Source of the DNA: Citrobacter freundii | Lineage (GTDB): Bacteria > Bacteroidota > Bacteroidia > Chitinophagales > Chitinophagaceae | Length of the DNA: 64,000 bases | Assembly (NCBI GenBank): GCA_003243445.1 | Contig: QFQQ01000018.1 | Location: 1-64,000, forward strand | Reading direction: 5' to 3' | In this document: positions 29,001 to 37,830 of the stretch, one piece after another | Layout: every line of letters starts with the position of its first letter | How positions within the stretch are numbered: the first letter of the stretch is position 1 | Notes under the pieces: model-generated | What the model was told of the DNA's origin: nothing | The model's input: the letters and a program-made list of their open reading frames with translations, nothing else | Database searches by the model: none | Translations under genes and position numbers: made by a program

Positions 29001-29360
29001 ATGTATCAGCGCAACAAGATCCAGGAAGAGAGTCTTTATTATGAACATCAGAAACATACCGGTGAATTACCATTGATCGGTGTAAATACGTTCCTGAATA
29101 AGAAAGGATCGCCTACAGTGATCCCTTCTGAGATCATCCGTAGTACAAAAGAAGAGAAAGATCAGCAGATCCATAATCTGAAGATCTTCCAGCAGCGGAA
29201 TGAGGGCCGTTCGGCAGGAGCATTGCAGCGGTTAAAACAGGCGGCGGTAAACAATGGCAATCTATTTGCAGAACTGATGGAAACGGTGAAGTATTGCTCG
29301 CTTGGTCAGATCACGCATGCCTTGTATGAGGTGGGCGGGCAATACCGCAGAAATATGTAA
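26013..29360 (+). CDS. icmF: Fused isobutyryl-CoA mutase
   Basis: A 1115-residue B12 enzyme interconverting isobutyryl-CoA and butyryl-CoA (some members also pivalyl/isovaleryl-CoA). Domain order defines IcmF: B12-binding domain first (about 1-140, with DGHDAA and the SYQGGHVEFF loop), then a MeaB-like G-protein chaperone (about 185-420, Walker A TGTGGAGKSS, NKFDKAGALD), then a linker and the TIM-barrel mutase (about 545-1115, with VSISGYHIAEAGANP). Methylmalonyl-CoA mutase has separate subunits and no internal GTPase. The next gene follows by 3 bases. Confidence 0.93.
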   Translation: MAYIPKNKIRIVTAASLFDGHDAAINIMRRILQSKGAEVIHLGHNRSVKEIVETAIEEDVQGIAITSYQGGHVEFFKYMKDLLDENDCGHIRIFGGGGGTILPEEIDELHKYGITRIYSPDDGRQMGLEGMIEDVISKCDIHLNGKAEYNTAMNLGEVKDIRRIARRITNAENGQETETPKPAKQIPVLGITGTGGAGKSSVTDELVRRFLHNFTDKTIAVISVDPSKKKTGGALLGDRIRMNAISHPRAYMRSLATRDDNTALSHYVQEAIDICKDAGFDLVILESAGVGQSDASILDYCDISMYVMTPEYGAASQLEKINMLDYADIICINKFDKAGALDAIADVRKQYKRNHQLWSAKDDELPVIGTMASKFNDEGVNHLFESLLKKIREKTNTDFGEFHFSATAQVSQSIIPAKRARYLSEISENNRSYDQLVKDQAAIASKIYQLEGSLETLKDKAPEELLEVIRKQVAFYTDQLTPVSRKLLQHWNEKVQEYEKDYYEYTVRDKVIKQEMFTKSLSGTRIPKVVLPKYKDLGDILQWEAQENVPGHFPYTAGVFPLKREGEDPTRMFAGEGGPERTNKRFHYVSVDQPAKRLSTAFDSVTLYGEDPDVRPDIYGKIGNSGVSIATVDDAKKLYSGFDLCDPRTSVSMTINGPAPVILAFFMNAAIDQQCEKWIAKEKKESLIKEAFQKKYGDLPRPSYNNPSFPDRLPEGNNGLGLALLGLSGDEVLPADIYRQCKEVALQQVRGTVQADILKEDQAQNTCIFSTEFALKLMGDVQEYFIDQKVKNFYSVSISGYHIAEAGANPITQLAFTLANGFTYVEYYLSRGMSIDDFAPNLSFFFSNGMDPEYAVIGRVARRIWAKAMKYKYKANKRSQMLKYHIQTSGRSLHAQEIDFNDIRTTLQALYAIYDNCNSLHTNAYDEAITTPTEESVRRAMAIQLIINRELGTAKTENFTQGSFVMEELTNLVEEAVLQEFDRLTDRGGVLGAMERMYQRNKIQEESLYYEHQKHTGELPLIGVNTFLNKKGSPTVIPSEIIRSTKEEKDQQIHNLKIFQQRNEGRSAGALQRLKQAAVNNGNLFAELMETVKYCSLGQITHALYEVGGQYRRNM

Positions 29361-29363
29361 GCT

Positions 29364-30071
29364 ATGTTTATACTAGATGCGGGCAGGTTCAGCTGGAAGG
29401 AATTGTTTTTCGGAAGCGAGAATATGTCATTCGTTCCGGAAGTGATCATCCGTTCGCTGATCATGTTCACCGTGATCCTGTTCAGCCTCAGTATTCTTGG
29501 CAAGCGTGGTGTAAAACAGTTATCGGTTTTTGAACTGGTGGTGATCATCGGGCTTGGTTCTGCTGCAGGTGACCCCATGTTTTATAAAGATGTTGGACTT
29601 GTTCCGGCGCTGATTGTGTTTGCGATCGTGATCGGGTTGTACATCTTCGTGACGCACCTGGTCGGTAAAAGTAAACGGATGGAAAGACTGGTGGAAGGCA
29701 AGCCTATCTGCCTGATCGAAGACGGACGTTTTGCAATCGATAATTTTTCCAAGGAGAATCTGGGACAGGATGAGTTTTTTGCTGAGCTGAGATTGAAAGG
29801 GATCTCACATCTTGGTCAGGTGGAAAAAGCGATCATCGAAACAAATGGCGATATCAGCGTATTTTATTATGAAGATAAGGATGTGAAGCATGGATTGCCG
29901 GTGATGCCGGATTCGCTGGATCATAAATCAAAGCAGATCGATAAACCAGGATATTATTCCTGTAGCTTTTGTGGTAATACAGAAAAACTGGAAGTAACGC
30001 AGGCTTGTAATTGTAAAGAGTGCGGGAAGGCTGAATGGGTTCCTTCGAGTGACCGGAAGCGGATTACCTGA
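29364..30071 (+). CDS. DUF421 (YetF-type) membrane protein with C-terminal zinc-ribbon-like tail
   Basis: A 235-residue protein with three membrane helices in the first 100 residues and a DUF421 soluble domain (EGKPICLIEDGRF, then DEFFAELRLKGISHLGQVEKAIIETNGDISVF). The family occurs in spore formers and many other bacteria without a firm function. The last 40 residues add SCSFCGN and CNCKECGKAEW, a four- or five-Cys pattern suited to one zinc ion. This tail is not part of a minimal DUF421 protein. It lies 3 bases after icmF and may be cotranscribed. Confidence 0.8.
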   Translation: MFILDAGRFSWKELFFGSENMSFVPEVIIRSLIMFTVILFSLSILGKRGVKQLSVFELVVIIGLGSAAGDPMFYKDVGLVPALIVFAIVIGLYIFVTHLVGKSKRMERLVEGKPICLIEDGRFAIDNFSKENLGQDEFFAELRLKGISHLGQVEKAIIETNGDISVFYYEDKDVKHGLPVMPDSLDHKSKQIDKPGYYSCSFCGNTEKLEVTQACNCKECGKAEWVPSSDRKRIT

Positions 30072-30097
30072 TCGTTGAATATCTCATGGATCGGTAG

Positions 30098-30312
30098 AGT
30101 TGGTTCCCGCAGATCACGCAGATTTATCTTTCCGCGAATAGAAAATATTTTATGTAGCTGAATACACTACAACACGAATGCGCAGATTACGCAGATCCAT
30201 TACCGCTATCGGAAAAAGATCTGCGTAATCTGCGCAAACGAATAAGTGATCTCCTGCACCGATGATCAGTTCATTACGCGGAAAGATAAATCCGCGTGAT
30301 CTGCGGGAGCCA
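30098..30312. repeat. CGCAGATTACGCAGAT-word palindrome downstream of the DUF421 gene
   Basis: The outer arms CCCGCAGATCACGCAGATTT and TTTCCGCG pair with CGCGGAAAGATAAATCCGCG and TGATCTGCGGGAGCC. An inner pair, GCGCAGATTACGCAGATC and GATCTGCGTAATCTGCGC, gives a near-perfect second hairpin. Same family as 23267-23492. Confidence 0.8.
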
Positions 30313-30339
30313 AACGCTCCGGACTGAAGAAGTTTGTAG

Positions 30340-30918
30340 TTAGTGGGCAGGCGTCGGTGTGAAAACCGTTGGATCATGTTTTCCTTCCCTGATCTCTTCG
30401 ATCATCTTCTTATTAAAAGCTTCGAGATCTTTCGGGCTTCGGCTGGTGACCAGGCCATTATCAGTTACCACCTCTTTATCTTCCCAGATCACGCCTGCAT
30501 TTTCCAGATCCGTTTTAACTGAGGGATAGGAAGTCATATTCCTTCCGCTGATCATTCCCGTTTCAATGAGCAACTGTGGACCATGGCAGATGGCGGCAAC
30601 GGGTTTACCGATCTCCAGGAATTGTTGCGCAAATTCTACACATTTCTGGTTGATACGCATTTTGTCGGGGTTGATCACGCCTCCGGGTATCACAAGGGCA
30701 TCATAATCTTCCACCTTTGCATTCTCTATCTGAACATCTACCGGTAATTCAATGGACCAGTGATCCTGATCCCAGGCAATCACTTTTTCTTTTTGCGGGG
30801 ATACGATATGCACTTCTGCGCCAGCTTCTTCCAATGCCTTTTTGGGGCTGGTCAGTTCCACTTCCTCGAAACCGGTTTCCGTCAGTATCGCGACCTTCTT
30901 TCCTTTCAGGTTTTGCAT
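30340..30918 (-). CDS. DJ-1/PfpI-family protein
   Basis: A 192-residue protein from the ATG at 30918 (MQNLKGKKVAIL). A 25-residue longer frame from 30993 looks non-coding. The nucleophile elbow AAICHGPQLLIE has the reactive Cys-His, and VIPGGV and the Glu of FEEVEL complete the PfpI site. These proteins are described as peptidases, glyoxalase III or protein/DNA deglycases, and the exact activity is uncertain. The C-terminus HDPTVFTPTPAH is typical of the Bacteroidota members. Single gene. Confidence 0.88.
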   Translation of the reverse strand: MQNLKGKKVAILTETGFEEVELTSPKKALEEAGAEVHIVSPQKEKVIAWDQDHWSIELPVDVQIENAKVEDYDALVIPGGVINPDKMRINQKCVEFAQQFLEIGKPVAAICHGPQLLIETGMISGRNMTSYPSVKTDLENAGVIWEDKEVVTDNGLVTSRSPKDLEAFNKKMIEEIREGKHDPTVFTPTPAH

Positions 30919-31040
30919 AATAAGTGTTTTGAATGATGAATAAATTAACCGATTAAGAGACCCAAAAACGATACCATTAAGATTAATGACCAATAAGGAA
31001 AAACGGTTTCATGTGTCGCAGAAGTGTGACAATCAGCCTT

Positions 31041-31120
31041 GCTTTTTTCTTCTTTCCGTCCTCACCGTCTTACGGGTTTATTTTACCGGTATGGCGGTGA
31101 GGATGGGAAGAAGAAGAAAG
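31041..31120. repeat. Palindrome built from CTTACCGTC words
   Basis: CTTCTTTCCGTCCTCACCGT and CTTACGGG pair with CCGGTATGGCGGTGAGGATGGG and AAGAAGAAAG. Two more copies of the family are at 60579-60655 and 61849-61901. It lies in the gap between the divergent PfpI and amidase genes (30919-31231), which is otherwise empty. Confidence 0.75.
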
Positions 31121-31231
31121 TTAAATGAAGTGCTTTCTCCTTCTTTTAGATACGTTTCGTATCTATTATTTTGAAAATTTCAGGAGCAGAGACGTAGCTT
31201 TTTTTATCTTTAATCCTCTTAAGGCATAAAC

Positions 31232-32035
31232 ATGAAATATATTTCGCTGATTGTAGCAATGGCTTTATTGATCGCTTCCTGTTCTCCTTATGCAAAAACT
31301 AACAGGGTGTACAAGAAGCAGGCGAAATCATATGCAAAGTTATTGCGGGAATATCCGGTTAAGGATTCTGCGGGTCTTGCCTATGCGCCGGACTGGGTTG
31401 GTACGACAAACTTTTCCATGCGCCGTCCAAACTTTGTGGTGATCCATCATACGGCGCAAAACAGTTGTGAGCAGACCCTGGAGACCTTTACACTCCCGAG
31501 AACCCAGGTCAGTGCACATTATGTGATCTGTAAAGATGGAACGGTACATCATATGCTCAGTGATCTGCTCAGGGCGCATCATGCCGGCGTAAGCCGTTGG
31601 GGAAATAATACGGATCTGAACAGCAGCAGTATTGGTATTGAGATCGATAATAATGGAACGGATAGTTTTTCTGTACAACAGATCGCAAGCCTGGAGATCT
31701 TGCTCGGGCGTTTAAAGCGGGCATATAATATTCCGGTTGCAAATTTTATGGGTCATGCTGACGTAGCGCCTGGCCGCAAAGTAGACCCTAACCGTACATT
31801 TCCCTGGCAGCGCCTGGCCGCGCAAGGGTATGGCTACTGGTATGATACGACCGGTATCCAGGTGCCCGCCGAGTTCAACCCTATACAGGCGTTACGTATC
31901 ATCGGTTATCCCATTCAAAAACCTGAATCTGCGATTGCTTCCTTCAAACTGCATTTCGTGCCATCTGATACAACAAAGATCATTACGGATGAGGACAGGA
32001 AAATTCTTTTCAGCCTGCAGAAGAAATATGAATAA
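31232..32035 (+). CDS. N-acetylmuramoyl-L-alanine amidase, lipoprotein
   Basis: A 267-residue lipoprotein (lipobox LIASC, Cys17) with an Amidase_2/PGRP-type zinc domain at about 60-220. Zinc and catalytic residues are seen in VIHHTAQNS, VSAHYVICKDGTVHHM and MGHADVAPGRKVDP. The enzyme cleaves the amide between MurNAc and L-Ala, and its lipid anchor places it at the outer membrane facing the wall. A role in cell-wall recycling would match the MurU-like and AmgK-like genes nearby, though they are not one operon. Confidence 0.9.
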   Translation: MKYISLIVAMALLIASCSPYAKTNRVYKKQAKSYAKLLREYPVKDSAGLAYAPDWVGTTNFSMRRPNFVVIHHTAQNSCEQTLETFTLPRTQVSAHYVICKDGTVHHMLSDLLRAHHAGVSRWGNNTDLNSSSIGIEIDNNGTDSFSVQQIASLEILLGRLKRAYNIPVANFMGHADVAPGRKVDPNRTFPWQRLAAQGYGYWYDTTGIQVPAEFNPIQALRIIGYPIQKPESAIASFKLHFVPSDTTKIITDEDRKILFSLQKKYE

Positions 32036-32218
32036 GCGTTTCGCGTTATGCTAATGATGCCGGTTTAAAAGTTTAAACCCCGGATATGTTTGTATGCCCG
32101 GTAAACCAGGGTATTTCATGCAGATTCGTGAACATCCGCGCTCATTGCCTTCAATTCGTGATGAGTCGTTAAATTTGTAATATCAATGAACAACCTTTTG
32201 AGAAGATAAATTTTTTCA

Positions 32219-34897
32219 ATGACAGCAGAACACCAACGGCTTGCCGTGAATGCGGGCAAGACGGTTCCTTTGGCTCAGTGGGGCCCATATCTCAGCGAAA
32301 GGCAATGGGGAACAGTGCGGGAAGATTACAGTGCGAATGGCGATGCATGGCATTATTTCCCTTTTGATCACGCTAATTGCCGCGTATTCTCCTGGGGTGA
32401 GGATGGCCTGGCCGGTATCTCCGATTTCTTTGGCAATCTCTGCTTTGCTATCTCACTCTGGAATGGTAAAGATGGTATATTAAAAGAACGGCTGTTCGGA
32501 TTAAGCAATCCTGAAGGTAATCACGGTGAAGATGTAAAGGAACTGTATTATCACCTGGATAATCTTCCCACGCATTACTACATGGAATACCTGTATAAAT
32601 ACCCGCAGCGTGAATTTCCATACGATCAGCTCAGAGCAGAAAACCGCAGCCGGTCAAAACAGGAACCGGAATATGAAATACTGGATACAGGCGTTTTCAA
32701 TGATAATCAGTATTTCGATGTAAAAGTGACTTATGCCAAACAGAGCGCACAGGATATTTTTATCAGGATCGATATCACCAATCGTTATAGCAAGCCTGCA
32801 GAGATAACTGTATTGCCTACACTTTGGTTTTATAATCGCTGGCGCGATGGCACGTTCAAAGAACGTCCATCGATCAGACCATTGAATAAACATACGGTCA
32901 AAGCAGAACATGAAAGGCTCGGTGATTATTACTTTTATTTTCAGCCTGCGGATAAAACGCTCTATACAGAAAATGAAACGAACACTGCGATCGTAACGGG
33001 TGTGCCTAATACATCCATTTTTACAAAAGATGCATTCAATCATGCGATCATCAAAGGTGAAAATGTGGATGAGTTGATGGCAAAGAAAGAAGGTACTAAG
33101 TTTTCCCCCGTTTATAAAATGCGTGTGGGTGCAGGTGTTACCAAAACGATTTATTGCAGGTTGAATACAAAACTGACCGAGAAACCATTTGCGCCGGGAT
33201 TCAAGGACGTATTTACCGTAAGAAAGCACGAAGCGGATGAATTTTACGCTGCGATTCTTCCGAAAGGGATGAGTGAAGACATGGCGCAGATACAGCGTCA
33301 GGCGCTGTCCGGTGTATTATGGAGTAAACAGTATTATCACTTTGATGTGGAAGAATGGCTGGCAACAAGCGATGGCATTTCTCCTGTGAGCAGTTCCAAA
33401 ATGTCAGGACGGAATAATGACTGGAAACACCTGAAGAACCAGGATATTATCATGATGCCCGATAAATGGGAATATCCGTGGTACGCCGCCTGGGATCTTG
33501 CATTTCAGTGTATTTCCATGGCGGTGGTGGATCCGACGTTTGCAAAACACCAGTTGCTGCTGATCATGCGTGAGTGGTATATGAAACCGGACGGTCAGCT
33601 ACCAGCTTATGAATGGAACTTCAGCGATGTGAATCCACCTGTACAGGCCTGGGCAGCATTGCAGGTTTATAACATTGAAAAGAAACAGACAGGTAATGGC
33701 GATATCAAGTTTTTGAAAAAAGTTTTCCAAAAACTGCTGATCAATTTTACCTGGTGGATCAACCGGAAAGACGTTAATGGAAATAACATCTTTGAAGGAG
33801 GCTTCCTTGGTCTTGATAATATTGGTGTGTTCAATCGTAGTTTTCATTTCCCGGGTGAAGTGCAACTGGAGCAGGCAGACGGCACCAGTTGGATGGGAAC
33901 CTATGCATTGGACATGATGGAGATGGCGATCGAGATCGCCATCAACGATGTGTCATTTGAAGATACGGCTACAAAATTCTTTGAGCACTTTGTGTTGATT
34001 GCGGAGTCACTCAATCAGCATGGTCTCTGGAATGAAGAAGATCGTTTTTATTATGATGTGCTTTGTGTAAGCGGTGCTGATCCTGTGCCGTTGAGAATTC
34101 AATCTGTTGTTGGTATTACGGCATTGTATGCCGTTTCTACCATCAATAAAAAAGCAATGGATCATCTCACAGATTTTAAAAAACGGGTGAACTGGTTTGA
34201 GAATTACCGGAAGAAAAATGCAAAGTTCTGGCCCAATGAAGAAAGAAGCAATGATGGCGAGATACTGTTGTCATTGATCCCAAAAGATAAACTTGTTGAT
34301 CTGTTAAAACGTTTATTGGATGAAGATGGTTTCCTTTCTCCCGGCGGTATCCGCGCGCTTTCAAAATATCATGATGCAAATCCGTATTCGGTAACGGTGG
34401 ATGGAAATATTTACAGTATCCGGTATGATCCGGGTGATGCAACTTCGGATATGTTTGGTGGTAATTCCAATTGGCGTGGCCCTGTGTGGATGCCGATCAA
34501 TTTCCTCATCATTCAATCGATCCGTAAGTATGGAGAGTTCTATGGTGATTCATTGTTAGTAGAGTATCCTGTTGGTTCTGGTCAACAGATGAATTTGACC
34601 CAGGTGGCTGAGAAGCTCACCAAGCGTGTGATCAGTTTATTTGAAAAGGCAGAAGATGGGTCACGCAGATTACATGGAGATTACAACTGGTTTTATAAGC
34701 AACCGGGTAACGAACATCTTGTTTCATTCTTTGAATATTTTCATGGAGATTCAGGTCGTGGATTGGGTGCATCGCATCAGACAGGATGGACGGCGCTGGT
34801 TGCGGAACTGATCAGCGAATATGGTGAGCAGAATGAAGCAAATATACAGAAGGCAAATCTGGTAAATGCTCAAGATGATCCTTTTCTGAATGATTGA
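32219..34897 (+). CDS. GH63/MGH1-type glucosidase, cytosolic
   Basis: An 892-residue glycoside hydrolase related to mannosyl-oligosaccharide glucosidase (GH63). No signal peptide is seen, so it is likely cytosolic. The N-terminal beta-sandwich (about 1-330) holds WGPYLSERQWGTVREDYS. The (alpha/alpha)6 barrel has WEYPWYAAWDLAFQ, ADGTSWMGTYALDMMEMA, NSNWRGPVWMPINF and GDSGRGLGASHQTGW, where the acidic catalytic residues are expected. The bacterial substrate is probably a glucoside such as glucosylglycerate or a small alpha-glucoside, but it cannot be told here. A bidirectional terminator follows. Confidence 0.88.
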   Translation: MTAEHQRLAVNAGKTVPLAQWGPYLSERQWGTVREDYSANGDAWHYFPFDHANCRVFSWGEDGLAGISDFFGNLCFAISLWNGKDGILKERLFGLSNPEGNHGEDVKELYYHLDNLPTHYYMEYLYKYPQREFPYDQLRAENRSRSKQEPEYEILDTGVFNDNQYFDVKVTYAKQSAQDIFIRIDITNRYSKPAEITVLPTLWFYNRWRDGTFKERPSIRPLNKHTVKAEHERLGDYYFYFQPADKTLYTENETNTAIVTGVPNTSIFTKDAFNHAIIKGENVDELMAKKEGTKFSPVYKMRVGAGVTKTIYCRLNTKLTEKPFAPGFKDVFTVRKHEADEFYAAILPKGMSEDMAQIQRQALSGVLWSKQYYHFDVEEWLATSDGISPVSSSKMSGRNNDWKHLKNQDIIMMPDKWEYPWYAAWDLAFQCISMAVVDPTFAKHQLLLIMREWYMKPDGQLPAYEWNFSDVNPPVQAWAALQVYNIEKKQTGNGDIKFLKKVFQKLLINFTWWINRKDVNGNNIFEGGFLGLDNIGVFNRSFHFPGEVQLEQADGTSWMGTYALDMMEMAIEIAINDVSFEDTATKFFEHFVLIAESLNQHGLWNEEDRFYYDVLCVSGADPVPLRIQSVVGITALYAVSTINKKAMDHLTDFKKRVNWFENYRKKNAKFWPNEERSNDGEILLSLIPKDKLVDLLKRLLDEDGFLSPGGIRALSKYHDANPYSVTVDGNIYSIRYDPGDATSDMFGGNSNWRGPVWMPINFLIIQSIRKYGEFYGDSLLVEYPVGSGQQMNLTQVAEKLTKRVISLFEKAEDGSRRLHGDYNWFYKQPGNEHLVSFFEYFHGDSGRGLGASHQTGWTALVAELISEYGEQNEANIQKANLVNAQDDPFLND

Positions 34898-34948
34898 GCG
34901 GGATTGTAACAGGATCATGTTCAGCTGAACAGCAGCATAAAAAGTATC

Positions 34949-34992
34949 AAGGGCTGCAGGTGGAAAATCTATTTTCCAAACCTGCAGCCCTT
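34949..34992. terminator. Bidirectional terminator between convergent genes
   Basis: AAGGGCTGCAGGT and ACCTGCAGCCCTT pair perfectly over 13 bp, with an inner GGAAAA/TTTTCC pair and a T run on the right. It serves the glucosidase gene and probably the AraC gene. Confidence 0.85.
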
Positions 34993-35036
34993 TTAGTTAT
35001 TAAGATCAGGTGCTGACACTATTAATCGATAACAAC

Positions 35037-35969
35037 TCAATTCTGCATATATAATAATGTCTGATACATTCCGGGCGTAATACCTTCAGATTTTTTGAAT
35101 AATCGAACAAAGTAATTTACGTCGGTAAAGCCACATTGCATGCTGACGGAGCTTACGTTGTTGCGCTTGTCTGCAAGCAATTGCTTCGCGAGTTTTATTC
35201 TTTCCCTATTGATATAATCAAGTGGTGTAACGCCAAATTGTTCTTTGAACCATTTGAAGAACATATTACGGCTGAGGTAGGCCTTACGGCTTAAAGCATC
35301 AACGGCAATTTTTTCTGTAAGATGTTCGTGTATATAATGTAAAACAAAATGCAACCGGCTTTGATTGGTATTGTCTGCGCTTTCGATGGCTACCTGTTGC
35401 AGATGCTGGCTTTGCACCAGGCGGATCAGTAGTTCCTTAAGATTAAGATCTGCAAAGATATTCTTTCCTTTATCAGCGCTGCTGCAGACACGGATCAGCT
35501 TGTTGATGAGATCTGTAACTTCTGTGTCGTTGGCAAAATGATACTGGTTGAATTGCAGTTGCCAGTTTCTCTCTTCGTTTGGGTCGCTGTTATAGTATGT
35601 ATTTAAATATTGCAGGGTATTATTAACATACGCTGCATCTACTGCGAGTGCAATACATTGTGTGGGTTTATCCATCTGAGCTTCCGGAAAATCGATCACC
35701 ATTGTTTGATTGGCAGGAACAATCACGGTTTCACCGGGCAGATACTCAAAAGAGGGCTGATCAAACAAGTGCATCACTTTTTTGCCCCGGACCATACTCG
35801 TGATCACGAATTCATTAAAGGTCAGCGGTACGCGGTATGTTTCCTGGTAGCTTTCAAAAACGTTAAGTTCGCAATTGTCGAGATTGAATACACGCCTGTT
35901 TTCAACCAATGTTTGCAAATACTTTGGTTGCGTAAGATCAACGGGATGGAGGTAATTTTTAGGTGGCAT
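35037..35969 (-). CDS. AraC-family transcriptional regulator
   Basis: A 310-residue regulator. The N-terminal part (about 1-190) is a cupin-like sensing domain with LPGETVIVPANQTMVIDFPE. The C-terminal double helix-turn-helix (about 205-305) reads DALSRKAYLSRNMFFKWFKEQ and VSMQCGFTDVNYFVRLFKK. It is divergent from the aldehyde dehydrogenase gene across 153 bases and probably activates it in response to an aldehyde or alcohol. The effector is not known from sequence. Confidence 0.88.
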   Translation of the reverse strand: MPPKNYLHPVDLTQPKYLQTLVENRRVFNLDNCELNVFESYQETYRVPLTFNEFVITSMVRGKKVMHLFDQPSFEYLPGETVIVPANQTMVIDFPEAQMDKPTQCIALAVDAAYVNNTLQYLNTYYNSDPNEERNWQLQFNQYHFANDTEVTDLINKLIRVCSSADKGKNIFADLNLKELLIRLVQSQHLQQVAIESADNTNQSRLHFVLHYIHEHLTEKIAVDALSRKAYLSRNMFFKWFKEQFGVTPLDYINRERIKLAKQLLADKRNNVSSVSMQCGFTDVNYFVRLFKKSEGITPGMYQTLLYMQN

Positions 35970-36122
35970 AGACGGTACGATTTAGCGTGATCAAGGTAGG
36001 CCATTTTTTTAACCTGCATAAATTCCGGGTACGATCGTGCTAGAGGAAAGTACAAAAGTGTCGGGGTTTTAGTGATTTAAATAAGAAGTTAGATGATTCT
36101 TTCACGATAAAACAGCTTGTAT

Positions 36123-37655
36123 ATGAGTACATCTACAGCCGCTGCTCCAAAATCCACGGTGGCAGCACGTCCGAAATTTAAAGACAGGTATGATCATTTT
36201 ATTGGCGGTGAATGGGTTGCTCCATCCAGCGGGGAGTATTTTGACAACATCTCGCCGGTTGATGGCAAAGTATTTACGCAAGCCGCGAGAGGTAATGCAA
36301 AAGATGTTGAGAAAGCCATAGATGCGGCGCATAAAGCATTCAAAACATGGGGGAAAACGGGTGCAGCTTACCGCAGCAACCTGTTGCTGAAGATCGCGCA
36401 GATCGTAGAGGATAATCTTGATTATCTCGCTACTGTTGAAACGATCGATAATGGTAAGGCGATACGGGAGAGCCGTGCTGCGGATCTTCCATTGGTGATC
36501 GATCATTTCCGTTATTTCGCCGGCGTGATCCGCAGTGAAGAAGGTACGATCAGTGAGCATGATGAAAACACAGTGAGTATAAATCTTCATGAACCGATCG
36601 GCGTAGTCGGCCAGATCATTCCATGGAATTTTCCATTGCTGATGGCGACATGGAAGATCGCACCTGCATTGGCTGCAGGCTGCACAGTGGTAGTTAAACC
36701 GGCTGAGCAAACACCTACAAGTATAATGGTGCTGATGGAACTGATCGGTGATGTGCTTCCGGCAGGCGTGTTGAATGTGGTGACTGGTTTTGGTGTTGAA
36801 GCGGGTAAGCCACTTGCATCCTCCCCGAGAATAAATAAGGTTGCATTTACGGGGGAGACAACCACCGGCCGTTTGATCATGCAGTATGCATCCGAAAATC
36901 TTATCCCTGTAACGATGGAGTTGGGTGGTAAGAGCCCAAACATTTTCCTTGAAAGTGTAGCGGATGAAGACGATGCGTTTTTTGATAAGGCAGTTGAAGG
37001 TGCGGTGATGTTTGCATTGAATAGCGGCGAGATTTGTACATGTCCCAGCCGTATGCTTGTGCATGAAAAGATCTATGATAAGTTTATGGATCGTGTGGTG
37101 CAAAGAACGAAAGCGATCAAGCTCGGTAATCCCCTTGATTCAACCGTGATGATGGGAGCGCAGGCTTCCGAAGATCAGTATAATAAAATACTGAGTTACC
37201 TGGATATTGGTAAGCAGGAAGGAGCACAGGTGCTGGCTGGTGGTGAAGCGTTCCATCAGAACTCAGGACTGGAGCATGGATTTTATATCAGGCCAACGAT
37301 CTTCAAAGGCAATAATAAAATGCGCATTTTCCAGGAAGAGATCTTTGGGCCGGTAGTGTCTGTTACTACATTCAAAACAACGGAAGAGGCGATTGCGATC
37401 GCGAACGATACATTATATGGTCTCGGTGCTGGTGTGTGGACACGGGATGCACATGAGATGTACCAGGTGCCACGTGCAATTGAAGCAGGAAGGGTTTGGG
37501 TAAATAATTATCATGCATATCCCGCGCATGCTCCGTTCGGTGGATATAAAAAATCAGGTTTTGGCCGTGAAACGCATAAGATGATGCTGAATCACTACAG
37601 GCAGACAAAGAACATGCTGATCTCTTATGGCAAAGAGAAGCTTGGGTTCTTTTAG
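36123..37655 (+). CDS. NAD-dependent aldehyde dehydrogenase
   Basis: About 510 residues, starting MSTSTAAAPKST (the in-frame ATG at 36117 is two codons earlier). Rossmann domain with IPWNFPLLMATWKIAPALAAG, the general-base Glu in TMELGGKSPNIF and the catalytic Cys in LNSGEICTCPSRM. The C-terminus AHAPFGGYKKSGFGRETH is that of the acetaldehyde and chloroacetaldehyde type (ExaC/AcoD). The downstream DUF779 gene and the divergent AraC regulator make the known aldehyde-detoxifying set. Confidence 0.92.
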   Translation: MSTSTAAAPKSTVAARPKFKDRYDHFIGGEWVAPSSGEYFDNISPVDGKVFTQAARGNAKDVEKAIDAAHKAFKTWGKTGAAYRSNLLLKIAQIVEDNLDYLATVETIDNGKAIRESRAADLPLVIDHFRYFAGVIRSEEGTISEHDENTVSINLHEPIGVVGQIIPWNFPLLMATWKIAPALAAGCTVVVKPAEQTPTSIMVLMELIGDVLPAGVLNVVTGFGVEAGKPLASSPRINKVAFTGETTTGRLIMQYASENLIPVTMELGGKSPNIFLESVADEDDAFFDKAVEGAVMFALNSGEICTCPSRMLVHEKIYDKFMDRVVQRTKAIKLGNPLDSTVMMGAQASEDQYNKILSYLDIGKQEGAQVLAGGEAFHQNSGLEHGFYIRPTIFKGNNKMRIFQEEIFGPVVSVTTFKTTEEAIAIANDTLYGLGAGVWTRDAHEMYQVPRAIEAGRVWVNNYHAYPAHAPFGGYKKSGFGRETHKMMLNHYRQTKNMLISYGKEKLGFF

Positions 37656-37664
37656 TGCGATGTT

Positions 37665-37752
37665 TGATGATCGATGTTTGATGGTCGAATAAAATCCTCT
37701 ATACGGGAAATTCTTTCGGCCATCCACCATCCAACATCGAATATCGATTTTC
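37665..37752. repeat. Short palindrome of ATCGATGTTTGATG words
   Basis: GATGATCGATGTTTGATGGTC faces CCATCCACCATCCAACATCG and ATATCGAT about 45 bases later. Same family as 5757-5905. It lies between the aldehyde dehydrogenase and DUF779 genes. Confidence 0.65.
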
Positions 37753-37830
37753 TAGTTTGGCAAGTCAGGATAAACGGTGGCGAAAGCCACTGTTTTCCTT
37801 TTGCCGTTTCCCGATCTTTAAAATGATTTT

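Noticed and set aside
36102..37103. A 333-codon open frame on the minus strand
   Set aside because: Antisense to the aldehyde dehydrogenase gene and rich in His and Cys without a family pattern.
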